64,000 nt of DNA from Serpentinicella alkaliphila (GTDB taxonomy: Bacteria; Bacillota; Clostridia; Peptostreptococcales; Natronincolaceae). The DNA lies in assembly GCF_018141405.1 (NCBI RefSeq), contig NZ_CP058648.1, forward strand, positions 821,001 to 885,000, given 5' to 3'. Below are positions 10,713 through 19,555 of this stretch, one piece after another (position 1 is the stretch's first letter; the number at the start of each line of letters is the position of its first letter). The position numbers were made by a program, and so were the translations under genes. Under the pieces are notes generated by a model. It was not told where the DNA came from and made no database searches. It saw nothing but the letters and a program-made list of their open reading frames with translations.

Positions 10713-13700
10713 CTAGAGATTTACGTTTTCAATATTATTTTGTGATGGTTTTCTTTTTATCACCCTTTTTATTTTTTCCTTAAGATCATCAAATAATGTA
10801 TATAGAATTGGAATTAATACCATTGTTAGTAAAGTTGAAAAAGTCAGACCACCAATTACTACTACAGCCAATGGTGCTTGAGTTTCTGCACCTTCTCCTA
10901 AGCCTAGGGCTAGTGGAAATAAAGCCAATACCGTAGTTAATGTCGTCATAGAGATTGGTCTAAAACGAACAGCTACTGCATCTACAACCGCCTCTTCCCT
11001 ATTCATTCCTGCTTTTCTTAGCTGATTTATATAGTCTACTAATACAATGGCATTATTTACTACTATACCTGCTAACATTATCATACCGATAAATGCTGGT
11101 ACAGATAAGGCTTTTTGTGTAATAAATAGGGATAAGAATGCTCCTGTAAATGCAAATGGTACTGAAAACATAATTGTAAATGGATGAATTAATGATTCAA
11201 ATTGTGAAGCTAGAATCATATATACTAATAATACTGATAGAATTAATGCTAATCCTAAGCCCCCAAAGGCCTCTGCCATTTCCTGTTGCTCCCCACCAAA
11301 GCTATAACTATATCCCGGTGGTAAGTTATATTCTTCTACGGCCTTTTGCATATCGTTAGTAACGGATCTTAAATCTCTTCCTTCTAATCTAGAGAAGATG
11401 GTCAGCGTTCTAACCTGGTTTTCCCTATAGATTTGTGATGGTGAATTTCCATACTCTATAGTTGCAATCTGTCCTAAGGGAACAGATCCACCCATTCTTG
11501 TAGGAATTAAAATTTGAAGCATATTTGGTATTGACTCTTTTACAGTTTGATCCATTTGAATTCTTACGTCCACTTCTTTGCCTGATAGCTTTATAGTAGT
11601 AGCCTTAACCCCGTCTAAAGACGCCTTTAGACTATTATTAATGTCGTAAGCTGTAATGCCATAATATATAGCTACTTCACGGTTAATAACTACTCTAGCC
11701 TCTGGTTCACCGTCCTCTGTATCCGTAGATAAGTCTGCTGTACCAGGTACCTGTTTGAATATTTCTAAGAAATCATTACTAATATGTCTTAAAACTTCAA
11801 TGTCATCCCCACGAACTTCTATTTCAATAGGATATCCCCCACCACTCATATTCATTGATGAGGTCTCTTGTATAGATATATCTACCCCTGTAATATGGAC
11901 TGTCTTATCCCTAAGCTCTTCAACAATTTCTTTTGTTGAACGTACTCTGTCCTTTTGTGAAACCAGTGTCCCAGTAACTGTAGCCCTATTATCATTGGTT
12001 CTACTAAACTCTTCTCCTGCTCCTATTTGAGTTAATACTCTATCTAGCTCTGGAACTTCAGATATAATGGTCTCGATTTCCTTAACAACTCCATCGAGTT
12101 TTGCTAAACTAGTACCAAAGGGCGCATCTATAGAGACTCTAAAAGTCCCCTCATCCATAGCTGGGAAAAATTCTCCACCTACCATGCCTACTAGTACTAA
12201 AGATGAAACAAATATTGCTATAGCAATTATTACTGTTATTGCTCTATGTTTAATTGCTTTTTTTAATATATTTGTATACCCTTTGATTAAAAATTCTATT
12301 AATTTAGTAAATAAATCTAAAAGTCTAGTTATAGGGCCTCTTCTCTTTTTAATATTTAAGTCTTTTTCTATTCTTAAAATCTTTGAAGAAAGCATAGGTA
12401 CAACTGTTAATGCCATAACTAACGAGGCTAGTAACGAGAATGTTACAGCAAAGGCTAATTGCTTAAATATAATTGAAGTGAAGCCTTCAACGAACACAAT
12501 CGGTAAAAATACTGCAATAGTAGTAGCAGTAGATGCTGTTACTGCCATAGAAACTTCCTTTGCCCCTAAAATTGCAGATTCAATTCTAGACTTTCCTTCT
12601 TCCCTATGGCGATAAATATTTTCTAGAACTACAATGGCATTATCAACTAACATACCTATACCCAGGGCTAGCCCCCCTAAAGAAATAAGGTTTATAGTTA
12701 TGTTACCGAAAAACATTAATGCAAAGGTAGCTATAATAGAAACCGGTATGGCTATTCCTACAATAATTGTAGATCTTAAGTTTCTTAAGAAAAGGAATAG
12801 AACTAATATAGCTAAAAGTGATCCCATAATAGCATTTAATGTTACGTTTCTTATAGAATCATTAATAAACTCAGCCAAGTCTAAAGCTACAATTATATTT
12901 AAATCAGGATATTCATTTTGTAGCTTTGTAATCTCTGCGTTAACTCTTTGGGCAACCCTTACAGTATTTGCAACTGACTGCTTTGTAACAGAAAGTGTAA
13001 TATTATCGCTACCATTTAACCTTGAGATTGTTTTTCCTTCCTTATATCCTAAGCTTACTTCTGCTATATCTTGAAGCCTTAATACCTCCCCTGTAGGAGT
13101 AGAAATAGGCATATTTTTAAAGTCCTCTAAGGAACGGAATTCACCAAAGACCCTAACTAAAAGCTCCTGGTCCCCTTTATTTACCCTACCTCCAGGTAAA
13201 TTAAGGTTTTCACCTCTAATTAATCCCTGTACTTGACTTAGGGTTAAACCATATCCCTTTAATCTAGACTGGTTTAAACCAATTTTAACTTCCTGCTCAA
13301 TACCTCCAAAACTACTTACAGATGCTACTCCATCAATTCTTTCTAGTCTTGAAGAAAGCTCATTTTCAACAGTTTGTTGCATCTGAGCAAAATCCATATT
13401 ACCAGAAACACTTATTTGCATTATTGGAAAGGCATTAGGGTCAATTTTAAGTACCATTGGACTTGATGACCCATCCGGTAAAAATCCTTTAATTAAGTCC
13501 ACCTTTTCCCTTATTTCTAGTGATGCCATATCCATATTTGTTCCGTATTCCAATTGAACAACTACTAGAGAGTTTCCTTCTCTACTATAGGAGAAAATAT
13601 CCTTTAAATTTCCAACAGTAGATAGAGTCTGCTCTAAAGGTATAGTTATTAAGGATTCTATTTCCTCTGGAGCTGCCCCACTATAATCTACACTAACAAT

Positions 13701-13835
13701 TGCAACCGGCACTTCAATCTCTGGATATAAGTCAACGGGCAGCCTTGTAATAGACACAACCCCTAATAGAATAGCTATTAGCATAAACATGAAGGTCGTT
13801 ACAGGACGGCGAACTGAAATCTCTGAAAGCCTCAT
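10713..13835 (-). CDS. RND-family efflux permease (HAE1/AcrB-like)
   Basis: A 1040-residue resistance-nodulation-division transporter, which exports hydrophobic compounds using the proton gradient. It shows the N-terminal signature ISVRRPVTTFMFMLIAILLG, two large extracytoplasmic loops, and twelve expected membrane helices. TM4 contains GMLVDNAIVVLENI, where the first relay Asp is kept and the second position is Asn. The duplicated half repeats the motif as GIVVNNAIVLVDYI. The gene starts inside the stop of the adaptor gene (TAATG, 1-base overlap), so the two form an operon. No outer-membrane partner is present, as expected in a monoderm. The substrate is unknown. The C-terminal tail is basic and cytoplasmic. 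Confidence 0.92.
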   Translation of the reverse strand: MRLSEISVRRPVTTFMFMLIAILLGVVSITRLPVDLYPEIEVPVAIVSVDYSGAAPEEIESLITIPLEQTLSTVGNLKDIFSYSREGNSLVVVQLEYGTNMDMASLEIREKVDLIKGFLPDGSSSPMVLKIDPNAFPIMQISVSGNMDFAQMQQTVENELSSRLERIDGVASVSSFGGIEQEVKIGLNQSRLKGYGLTLSQVQGLIRGENLNLPGGRVNKGDQELLVRVFGEFRSLEDFKNMPISTPTGEVLRLQDIAEVSLGYKEGKTISRLNGSDNITLSVTKQSVANTVRVAQRVNAEITKLQNEYPDLNIIVALDLAEFINDSIRNVTLNAIMGSLLAILVLFLFLRNLRSTIIVGIAIPVSIIATFALMFFGNITINLISLGGLALGIGMLVDNAIVVLENIYRHREEGKSRIESAILGAKEVSMAVTASTATTIAVFLPIVFVEGFTSIIFKQLAFAVTFSLLASLVMALTVVPMLSSKILRIEKDLNIKKRRGPITRLLDLFTKLIEFLIKGYTNILKKAIKHRAITVIIAIAIFVSSLVLVGMVGGEFFPAMDEGTFRVSIDAPFGTSLAKLDGVVKEIETIISEVPELDRVLTQIGAGEEFSRTNDNRATVTGTLVSQKDRVRSTKEIVEELRDKTVHITGVDISIQETSSMNMSGGGYPIEIEVRGDDIEVLRHISNDFLEIFKQVPGTADLSTDTEDGEPEARVVINREVAIYYGITAYDINNSLKASLDGVKATTIKLSGKEVDVRIQMDQTVKESIPNMLQILIPTRMGGSVPLGQIATIEYGNSPSQIYRENQVRTLTIFSRLEGRDLRSVTNDMQKAVEEYNLPPGYSYSFGGEQQEMAEAFGGLGLALILSVLLVYMILASQFESLIHPFTIMFSVPFAFTGAFLSLFITQKALSVPAFIGMIMLAGIVVNNAIVLVDYINQLRKAGMNREEAVVDAVAVRFRPISMTTLTTVLALFPLALGLGEGAETQAPLAVVVIGGLTFSTLLTMVLIPILYTLFDDLKEKIKRVIKRKPSQNNIENVNL

Positions 13836-14965
13836 TATTTATTACCCCCATTAACAACATTTATTAACTGACCATCCTCTAAAAAGTTTTGTCCGCTGCT
13901 TACTATTTCCTCACCCTCATTTAATCCTTCTAAAATTTCTACCTTTTTACCGTCATCTAATCCTGTTTTAACTTCCTTTATAGAAACTCTATCATCATTT
14001 AAAGCAAATACTATTGTTTTTCCCTCTTTAATAACTACAGCGTCGGAGGGTATAGCAATAACCTCACTTCTTCTCTCTGTTTCAATAATAACCTCTGCGA
14101 ACATACCACCTTTAATTAAGCCATCTTCATTGTTTAGCTCAATTTTAACAGGATATGTTAAAGAGTTTGGTGCAGTTGTAGGTGAGAAATTACTAATTCT
14201 TCCCTCTAGTATCTCATTAGTTGCAGAAGGAATTTTTACATTTACTACGCCCCCTGGTTTTAAAGTATTTACTAAATACTCCGAAACAGTTGCTTCTATA
14301 ATAACCTTATCTATATTTGCCATCGTTATAGAAGGCATAGCATTTGATGCCATCTCCCCTGGCTTTACGTTAATTGATGTAATATATCCATCAATTGGAG
14401 CTTTAATCACCATATCAGCTAATGAAGAGCTGGCAATTTCCAAGGAAACCCTAGCCTGCTCAGCTTGAGCCTCTAAAATGTCTAAGTTAACAGTAGATGC
14501 CTGTAGTTCTGCCTGCTCTAACTGTTGTTTAGCAATTGCCCCTGCCTCATATAGTTGTTGCATTCTCTCTAGATTTAACATAGCATTGTCTAATTGCTTT
14601 TTAGAGCTTCTTAAATTAGCTTCCATCAGCTTATATGCAGCTTCAGCCTGCTTCACCTGATTTAAAATATCCTTAGCATCTAAGGCAAATAGTTCTTGAC
14701 CTTTTTTAACCTTATCCCCTAATTGAACATATACTACATCTACTTTTCCTGGAATCTTCGGTACTATAGTTGCCTCTTGAAATGGTGTTACCCTAGCCGT
14801 AAGTATAGTTGATAGTGTAATATCCTCTTTGATTACTTCTATAGACTCAACACTTACAACCTTTTCAGTCTGAATTGATTGTACTTCATTACTTTCTTTG
14901 CTACATCCAACTAGCATTAACATAGTTGTAATAATGCAGATTATGCTTACGATTTTACTTTTCAA
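13835..14965 (-). CDS. RND efflux adaptor lipoprotein (membrane fusion protein)
   Basis: A 376-residue periplasmic-adaptor-type protein that works with the downstream permease. The signal sequence ends in the lipobox LVGCSKES, so it should be lipid-anchored outside the membrane. The order is typical: a first lipoyl half (VPKIPGKVDVVYVQLGDKVKKG), a coiled-coil hairpin at about residues 100-175, the second lipoyl half (MVIKAPIDGYITSINVKPGE), then a beta-barrel and membrane-proximal region. It starts at TTG 14965 behind GGAGGG and overlaps the permease start by one base. No regulator lies next to the pair, and the control signals are not obvious. Confidence 0.9.
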   Translation of the reverse strand: MKSKIVSIICIITTMLMLVGCSKESNEVQSIQTEKVVSVESIEVIKEDITLSTILTARVTPFQEATIVPKIPGKVDVVYVQLGDKVKKGQELFALDAKDILNQVKQAEAAYKLMEANLRSSKKQLDNAMLNLERMQQLYEAGAIAKQQLEQAELQASTVNLDILEAQAEQARVSLEIASSSLADMVIKAPIDGYITSINVKPGEMASNAMPSITMANIDKVIIEATVSEYLVNTLKPGGVVNVKIPSATNEILEGRISNFSPTTAPNSLTYPVKIELNNEDGLIKGGMFAEVIIETERRSEVIAIPSDAVVIKEGKTIVFALNDDRVSIKEVKTGLDDGKKVEILEGLNEGEEIVSSGQNFLEDGQLINVVNGGNK

Positions 14966-15187
14966 TTAATTTTCCCTCCATTTATTCCTTAATAGATATA
15001 ACTTTCCATTTAATATAATTTTTAGCACAATATCTATGCTACTACTTATTTTTTCCATTTTCAACCCATTTAGTAAAAATAGTAAAACGTTTTAATAAAA
15101 AATTATTATTGATACTTAGAGAGCATTAACTATTTTTTAAACTTTTATAACCCTTTAATGTAGACTAGCTTTTCATATAACGTATAA

Positions 15188-15208
15188 AGAGGCCCCTTAG
15201 GCCCCTCT
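15188..15208 (-). terminator. GC-rich hairpin after the SLH operon
   Basis: AGAGG pairs with CCTCT and CC with GG around a short loop, leaving a 2x2 internal bulge. It is the only GC-rich block downstream of the stop at 15221. The U tract on the minus strand is weak, so efficiency is uncertain. Confidence 0.45.
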
Positions 15209-15220
15209 ATACTGGTTTTT

Positions 15221-16708
15221 TTAGTGTGAGTAGTTCAAAATTCTTTCTCTATAGTCATATCTTAACTCATGTTGAAGGTAATCTACAAAATCAACTAATA
15301 GCTCTGCGGCCTCTGCCTTGGTTAACCACTTGTTTGGTTGTAAGTACCCATCATTTGTATCTCTTAGTATGCCTAATTCTCTAGCTACATAAACTGAATC
15401 CTTTGCCCAAATTGGAATTTGGTCATCATCTCTAAATCCAGTAAAATATCTTTGAATAGGTGCTAAGTGTTCAAAGCCTAAGGCCTTAACTATTACTGTT
15501 ATTGCTTGAGCCTTTGTTAAATACTGATTAGGTAAAAACTGATTAGTTCCGGCCCCTTGCATTATACCCTTTTTAAAGGCCGCCTCTATATATTTACTAT
15601 TAGGGTCAGTTTCTCTTACATCAATAAAGGTTCTTGGCTTTTCCTGTACTGCTGTAGATCTTTGTCTTACATTTGTCTGTTCCTTTTCTAACAGATCTAA
15701 TATAGTTACCATAGACCTTGCAAAGTCCCCTCTGCTCATAGGAAGAGTTGGTCCAAAACTTTGACTATTTGGATTTAAAGCACCTAAGCTTGCTAAAAAT
15801 AGTATATCTCTTTCATTAGTATTGCCTAATATATCTGTCATAGCAGGTATAAATAGCATTTGATTAACAGGATTAGTATTTAAGCTTAAGCTATTAACAC
15901 CTGTATTTCGTTGACTTAATATTTCTCCAGCATCATTAAATCTAGGTAAGTCATAGCTATACTTTAATACATTTTCCTGCTGCTCTACTAACATATATGC
16001 TCCCTTAAAGCTACTTTGAGTAGGAATATTTGGTTCATAGCTATAGTCCTTAGTTGTATTATGGGATGTTAGTATTTCAGCAGTCCCCTGCCAACTAACT
16101 CTATTTTGTGCTCCATTACCCCCAGGTAATGTTCTATTATAGCTTATATAGTGCTGAATCCTTTGGGTTTCTGTGGCCCCCCAATGCTGCTCATATCCGT
16201 AAGTGTCCCCTACGGTTGTCACTTCAACAGTACCCTGATTCTTATTTATAGTATATACCCTTCTACCATCCCAGCTACCTTTAAAATATTCAACTCCTGG
16301 TTTTTTATGCATAATAGTTGATTTACTCCACTGATTTGTTTTTTCAGTAGACTCATACTTCACTCCATTAGCAGTTATAGTTTCCCTAAATCTATTTAAG
16401 GAATAGGTTTCTGTACGTTGATCACTACCATTACTATTAATAGATTTTCCGTAGGTTACATTTCTAGTCAATGTAACGGTCTTATCTGCATTAGATAAAT
16501 TTCTAAAGGTAATAGATATGCTATTGGCACTATTACTAATATTTACTACTCCCTCCACAACTACAGGTTCACCGGTTATAAAGATAACTTCTCTATAGAG
16601 CATCTCGTTTTTAATGCCACCATCATATCCTGGTATCTCTAATGCGTAGGTGGATGTTGTTAAGGTCATGATTAATGCTAATACTAAAAGTAATATTCTT
16701 TTTTTCAT
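15221..16708 (-). CDS. Exported SLH-domain protein, C-terminal SLH repeats
   Basis: A 495-residue secreted protein. The signal peptide is MKKRILLLVLALIMTLTTST. Residues about 30-290 are beta-rich with repeated Thr-rich hairpins and no family I recognise. Residues about 300-485 carry three S-layer-homology repeats, including LPMSRGDFARSMVTILDLL, FIDVRETDPNSKYIEAAFKK with YLTKAQAITVIVKAL, and WLTKAEAAELLVDFVDYL. SLH repeats bind pyruvylated secondary wall polymer, so it should sit on the cell wall. It is the last gene of an operon with the 932-residue SLH protein (15-base gap) and the IPT/TIG protein. AGGATGG precedes the ATG. Its role is inferred to be structural or adhesive. Confidence 0.88.
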   Translation of the reverse strand: MKKRILLLVLALIMTLTTSTYALEIPGYDGGIKNEMLYREVIFITGEPVVVEGVVNISNSANSISITFRNLSNADKTVTLTRNVTYGKSINSNGSDQRTETYSLNRFRETITANGVKYESTEKTNQWSKSTIMHKKPGVEYFKGSWDGRRVYTINKNQGTVEVTTVGDTYGYEQHWGATETQRIQHYISYNRTLPGGNGAQNRVSWQGTAEILTSHNTTKDYSYEPNIPTQSSFKGAYMLVEQQENVLKYSYDLPRFNDAGEILSQRNTGVNSLSLNTNPVNQMLFIPAMTDILGNTNERDILFLASLGALNPNSQSFGPTLPMSRGDFARSMVTILDLLEKEQTNVRQRSTAVQEKPRTFIDVRETDPNSKYIEAAFKKGIMQGAGTNQFLPNQYLTKAQAITVIVKALGFEHLAPIQRYFTGFRDDDQIPIWAKDSVYVARELGILRDTNDGYLQPNKWLTKAEAAELLVDFVDYLQHELRYDYRERILNYSH

Positions 16709-16723
16709 GTTTTTCCATCCTTT

Positions 16724-19522
16724 CTACTGCTCTATTATAAGAACATATGCTTCATCGCCGGAAGAGGTGTTTTTAACTTTAACCAGATAAGTTTGTGCAC
16801 CTTTTTTAATTCTGTAAAAACTATCTCTATCTACTGGTTTGTCGTTTACTATAATAGTTGCCCTTGTTAGATCTACAACTTCAGTAGCTCTCACTGGCTC
16901 CCATCTGCTATTTAGATTGTTCCAATGCTTAACATCCCTTAAAGTTATTTGTTCCTGATCTAAATTAATGGATTCTACATTTCCTATAGCACTATGATCA
17001 AATCTTACATTACTTGAACTACTAATTGAAGGGGTAATATTTATTGCTAGTACTTCAGAGTATGGTTCACCACCATAGTTACTTTCCCTAACAATAAAGT
17101 ATGCAGTCTTATCTCTATAGTAGCCTTGTTCTAATCTGTCTCTTAATTCTGAATCCCATACTCTATTTGGATCAATAAATCTAGAGTCTAGGAATGCTTT
17201 AGTTGGAACTTCTAATTTAAGTTGGCTATCAAATATATAAGTGTCATCTGTTAAAGTCACTCTTTGTCTATTAGGTACTTGAGACCATTGATTGTTAAGT
17301 AATTGAAGATAATTAAAGCTATATGCCAATCTTCCTATAGTTACAGAATAATCGTAAATATCCTCAATTTTACCTCTGTAAATTTTAATTTGAGTTTCAT
17401 CTGTTCTAGGGTCTAGTAGCCCTTCTCCCTCAATTGCTATAAAGGCACTATTTCTTACACCTCTTAGTAAATCTGCTACAACATAAACCGTTTGATTTAA
17501 GTCAAGATTTAAAACATCTACTAATCTATTGTTTTTAACAACTATAGTTCCCTGATGGAAGTTTACTCTGTTGTTATCAACAACCATCTGATTCGTGCCA
17601 AACTGAATACTAGAAATTTTACTTTCATGATTTACAGTTGATCCTTGCTTTAAAAGCATCTTAGCTACTCTAGGAACCCCAAAGCTGTTTTCAACTGCCA
17701 CATATACCTCTGTGCCAATGGCCCTTTCTAAATCCCTCAGGGTAACTTTTCTATTACCATCGAATATAGTATTATCTTCAGCCCTTAAGGTTAGTTTTTG
17801 ATTTGAATGTCTATTCCAGCTTGAATTTCTATAGAAACTTACATCCTTAAGGATAATTTCATTTCTTCTAGGATTAACCCCTTCTATTACCGCCCTATAG
17901 ACAGTTTCAATATGTCTCTCATTGTCTTCAACTCTAATAGTTGCTATTTCAGGGCTATATATATCATCAAAGGAAAGAATAACCCTATCCCCTGTTTTAA
18001 TTTCGAAAAGCTGAGCCTTACCATTTCCTCTTAAAATACCAGTGAAGCTAGTTATTATATATTTTTCTCTTCCATCACTAGTCTTTATTTCAATATCGTC
18101 CTTACTAATGAATAAAACATCTCCAACCTTTGTCTTACTTCCAGGACTTATATATCCATGCTTCGAAGGATCTTCATCTAAATATCCGTTAACCCTTCTA
18201 ACTCTATTTCCTACAACTATCGCCTGTATTTCCTGTCCAAACAATAAATCCTTTAAGGAAACAGGTTTATCATTAATAAAAAATACTGTATTAGCTTGCA
18301 CCTCTAAAATATGTTTTCTGTTACTAAAATCTGTAACTATAAGCTGGTTATTTACATTATCAACAAAGTCAATAAAGCCTTCTACCTTTTTTTCTTGCTC
18401 TGCACCAACTTGAACAAAAATTATTTCATTCTTTTCATTAATGTAATAGGTTATATAATCTCCATTTTGAAGGGTACTCCAAAGACCTAATCTATTATTC
18501 CTTTGTGCGACTATATCCTTTGATGGTGGCTCTACAGATATATGATTTTGTGAACCATCAGTGTTATAAATAGTTAATAAGCCTCTTGTACTCCCAGATT
18601 GTTGTAACTCCTCGGAATTAACAACCTCTCCTCGTTTAACTGTAATACCTCTTTTTTCAAATAGCTCATCCTTAATGTTTGATATTACTTGAGCCATTTG
18701 CCCTCTAGTAAATTGTCCTCTAGGAGAAAATCTATTATTTCCTACTCCAGTCATAATATTTTTCTGTAAAATAGCCTCAATATAAGGTATGTTTGCAGTT
18801 TCTATTTCTCTCCAATCCGATAATCCATAAACCTTTACAATATTTTCTCCATAAACAGGCTCTAACTCCAAGGCTCTAGCTACCCATATAGCTAATTGCT
18901 CTCTTGTAGCAGGTCTATTCCAAGTTGCTCCTAGCTGAGTTAATTCTCTTACCTGATTTTCTATGCTTCCAAGCTCCGTATTATTTAAATCCATATTTAA
19001 ATATCTGTCCATTTGGTTTTGAACTTGATTCTCTAGCACCTCGGCTCTGCTTGCAGATAAATTTAATATTTTATTGATTTCATCCTGAGTAACTATATTT
19101 TCCTGAGTAGCTACTTGAATATGCCCCTTAGCCCAATCATCTGCAGCACTTAAAATAATTAAATCTCTAACTCTAGGCATAGCTTGGCTTTCTCCATACT
19201 TTTGTGCCTCTTCCTCTAACCCTAAACCATTCACTAAAATAGTTAATGCTTGGGCATAGGTTAAAGGTTGGTCCGGCCCAAATCTTCTATTCCCAATTCC
19301 TCTTACTAAGCCTAAGGCAGAGGCCTGCTGTATGGCAGGCTCTGACCAATGGCCTCTAATATCTTGGAAATTAATAGTGTTTAGTAGCTCCGAAGCATGC
19401 CCTATTCCTTCATAGCTTTGGAAAGTCAATTGATTTTCGTTACTATAAACTGAAAGTATACTTCCTTGTAAAAATATAATCAAAATTAATAATATGCTGA
19501 GTATTTTTTTGTTAGTTTTCAT
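16724..19522 (-). CDS. Large exported SLH-domain protein, N-terminal SLH repeats
   Basis: A 932-residue surface protein. A signal peptide (MKTNKKILSILLILIIFLQG) is followed by SLH repeats at about residues 50-290: FQDIRGHWSEPAIQQASALG, the middle segment at about 115-220, and the third with NRFSPRGQFTRGQMAQVISN. The remaining 640 residues are beta-rich repeats, with recurring units such as VEGFIDFVDNVNNQLIVTD and IEDIYDYSVTIGRLAYSF, that resemble no enzyme I know. The SLH end is N-terminal here but C-terminal in the next gene. A small inverted repeat (GGAG with CTCC, 19523-19536) includes the ribosome binding site and could reduce translation. It lies 33 bases after the IPT/TIG gene in the same operon. 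Confidence 0.87.
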   Translation of the reverse strand: MKTNKKILSILLILIIFLQGSILSVYSNENQLTFQSYEGIGHASELLNTINFQDIRGHWSEPAIQQASALGLVRGIGNRRFGPDQPLTYAQALTILVNGLGLEEEAQKYGESQAMPRVRDLIILSAADDWAKGHIQVATQENIVTQDEINKILNLSASRAEVLENQVQNQMDRYLNMDLNNTELGSIENQVRELTQLGATWNRPATREQLAIWVARALELEPVYGENIVKVYGLSDWREIETANIPYIEAILQKNIMTGVGNNRFSPRGQFTRGQMAQVISNIKDELFEKRGITVKRGEVVNSEELQQSGSTRGLLTIYNTDGSQNHISVEPPSKDIVAQRNNRLGLWSTLQNGDYITYYINEKNEIIFVQVGAEQEKKVEGFIDFVDNVNNQLIVTDFSNRKHILEVQANTVFFINDKPVSLKDLLFGQEIQAIVVGNRVRRVNGYLDEDPSKHGYISPGSKTKVGDVLFISKDDIEIKTSDGREKYIITSFTGILRGNGKAQLFEIKTGDRVILSFDDIYSPEIATIRVEDNERHIETVYRAVIEGVNPRRNEIILKDVSFYRNSSWNRHSNQKLTLRAEDNTIFDGNRKVTLRDLERAIGTEVYVAVENSFGVPRVAKMLLKQGSTVNHESKISSIQFGTNQMVVDNNRVNFHQGTIVVKNNRLVDVLNLDLNQTVYVVADLLRGVRNSAFIAIEGEGLLDPRTDETQIKIYRGKIEDIYDYSVTIGRLAYSFNYLQLLNNQWSQVPNRQRVTLTDDTYIFDSQLKLEVPTKAFLDSRFIDPNRVWDSELRDRLEQGYYRDKTAYFIVRESNYGGEPYSEVLAINITPSISSSSNVRFDHSAIGNVESINLDQEQITLRDVKHWNNLNSRWEPVRATEVVDLTRATIIVNDKPVDRDSFYRIKKGAQTYLVKVKNTSSGDEAYVLIIEQ

Positions 19523-19555
19523 GGAGAAATCGCTCCTATCCTTAAAATACGGTAC

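Noticed and set aside
12067-12615. 182-codon open frame on the plus strand inside the RND permease
   Set aside because: It is antisense to strongly conserved RND motifs and is a shadow of the membrane-helix codons.
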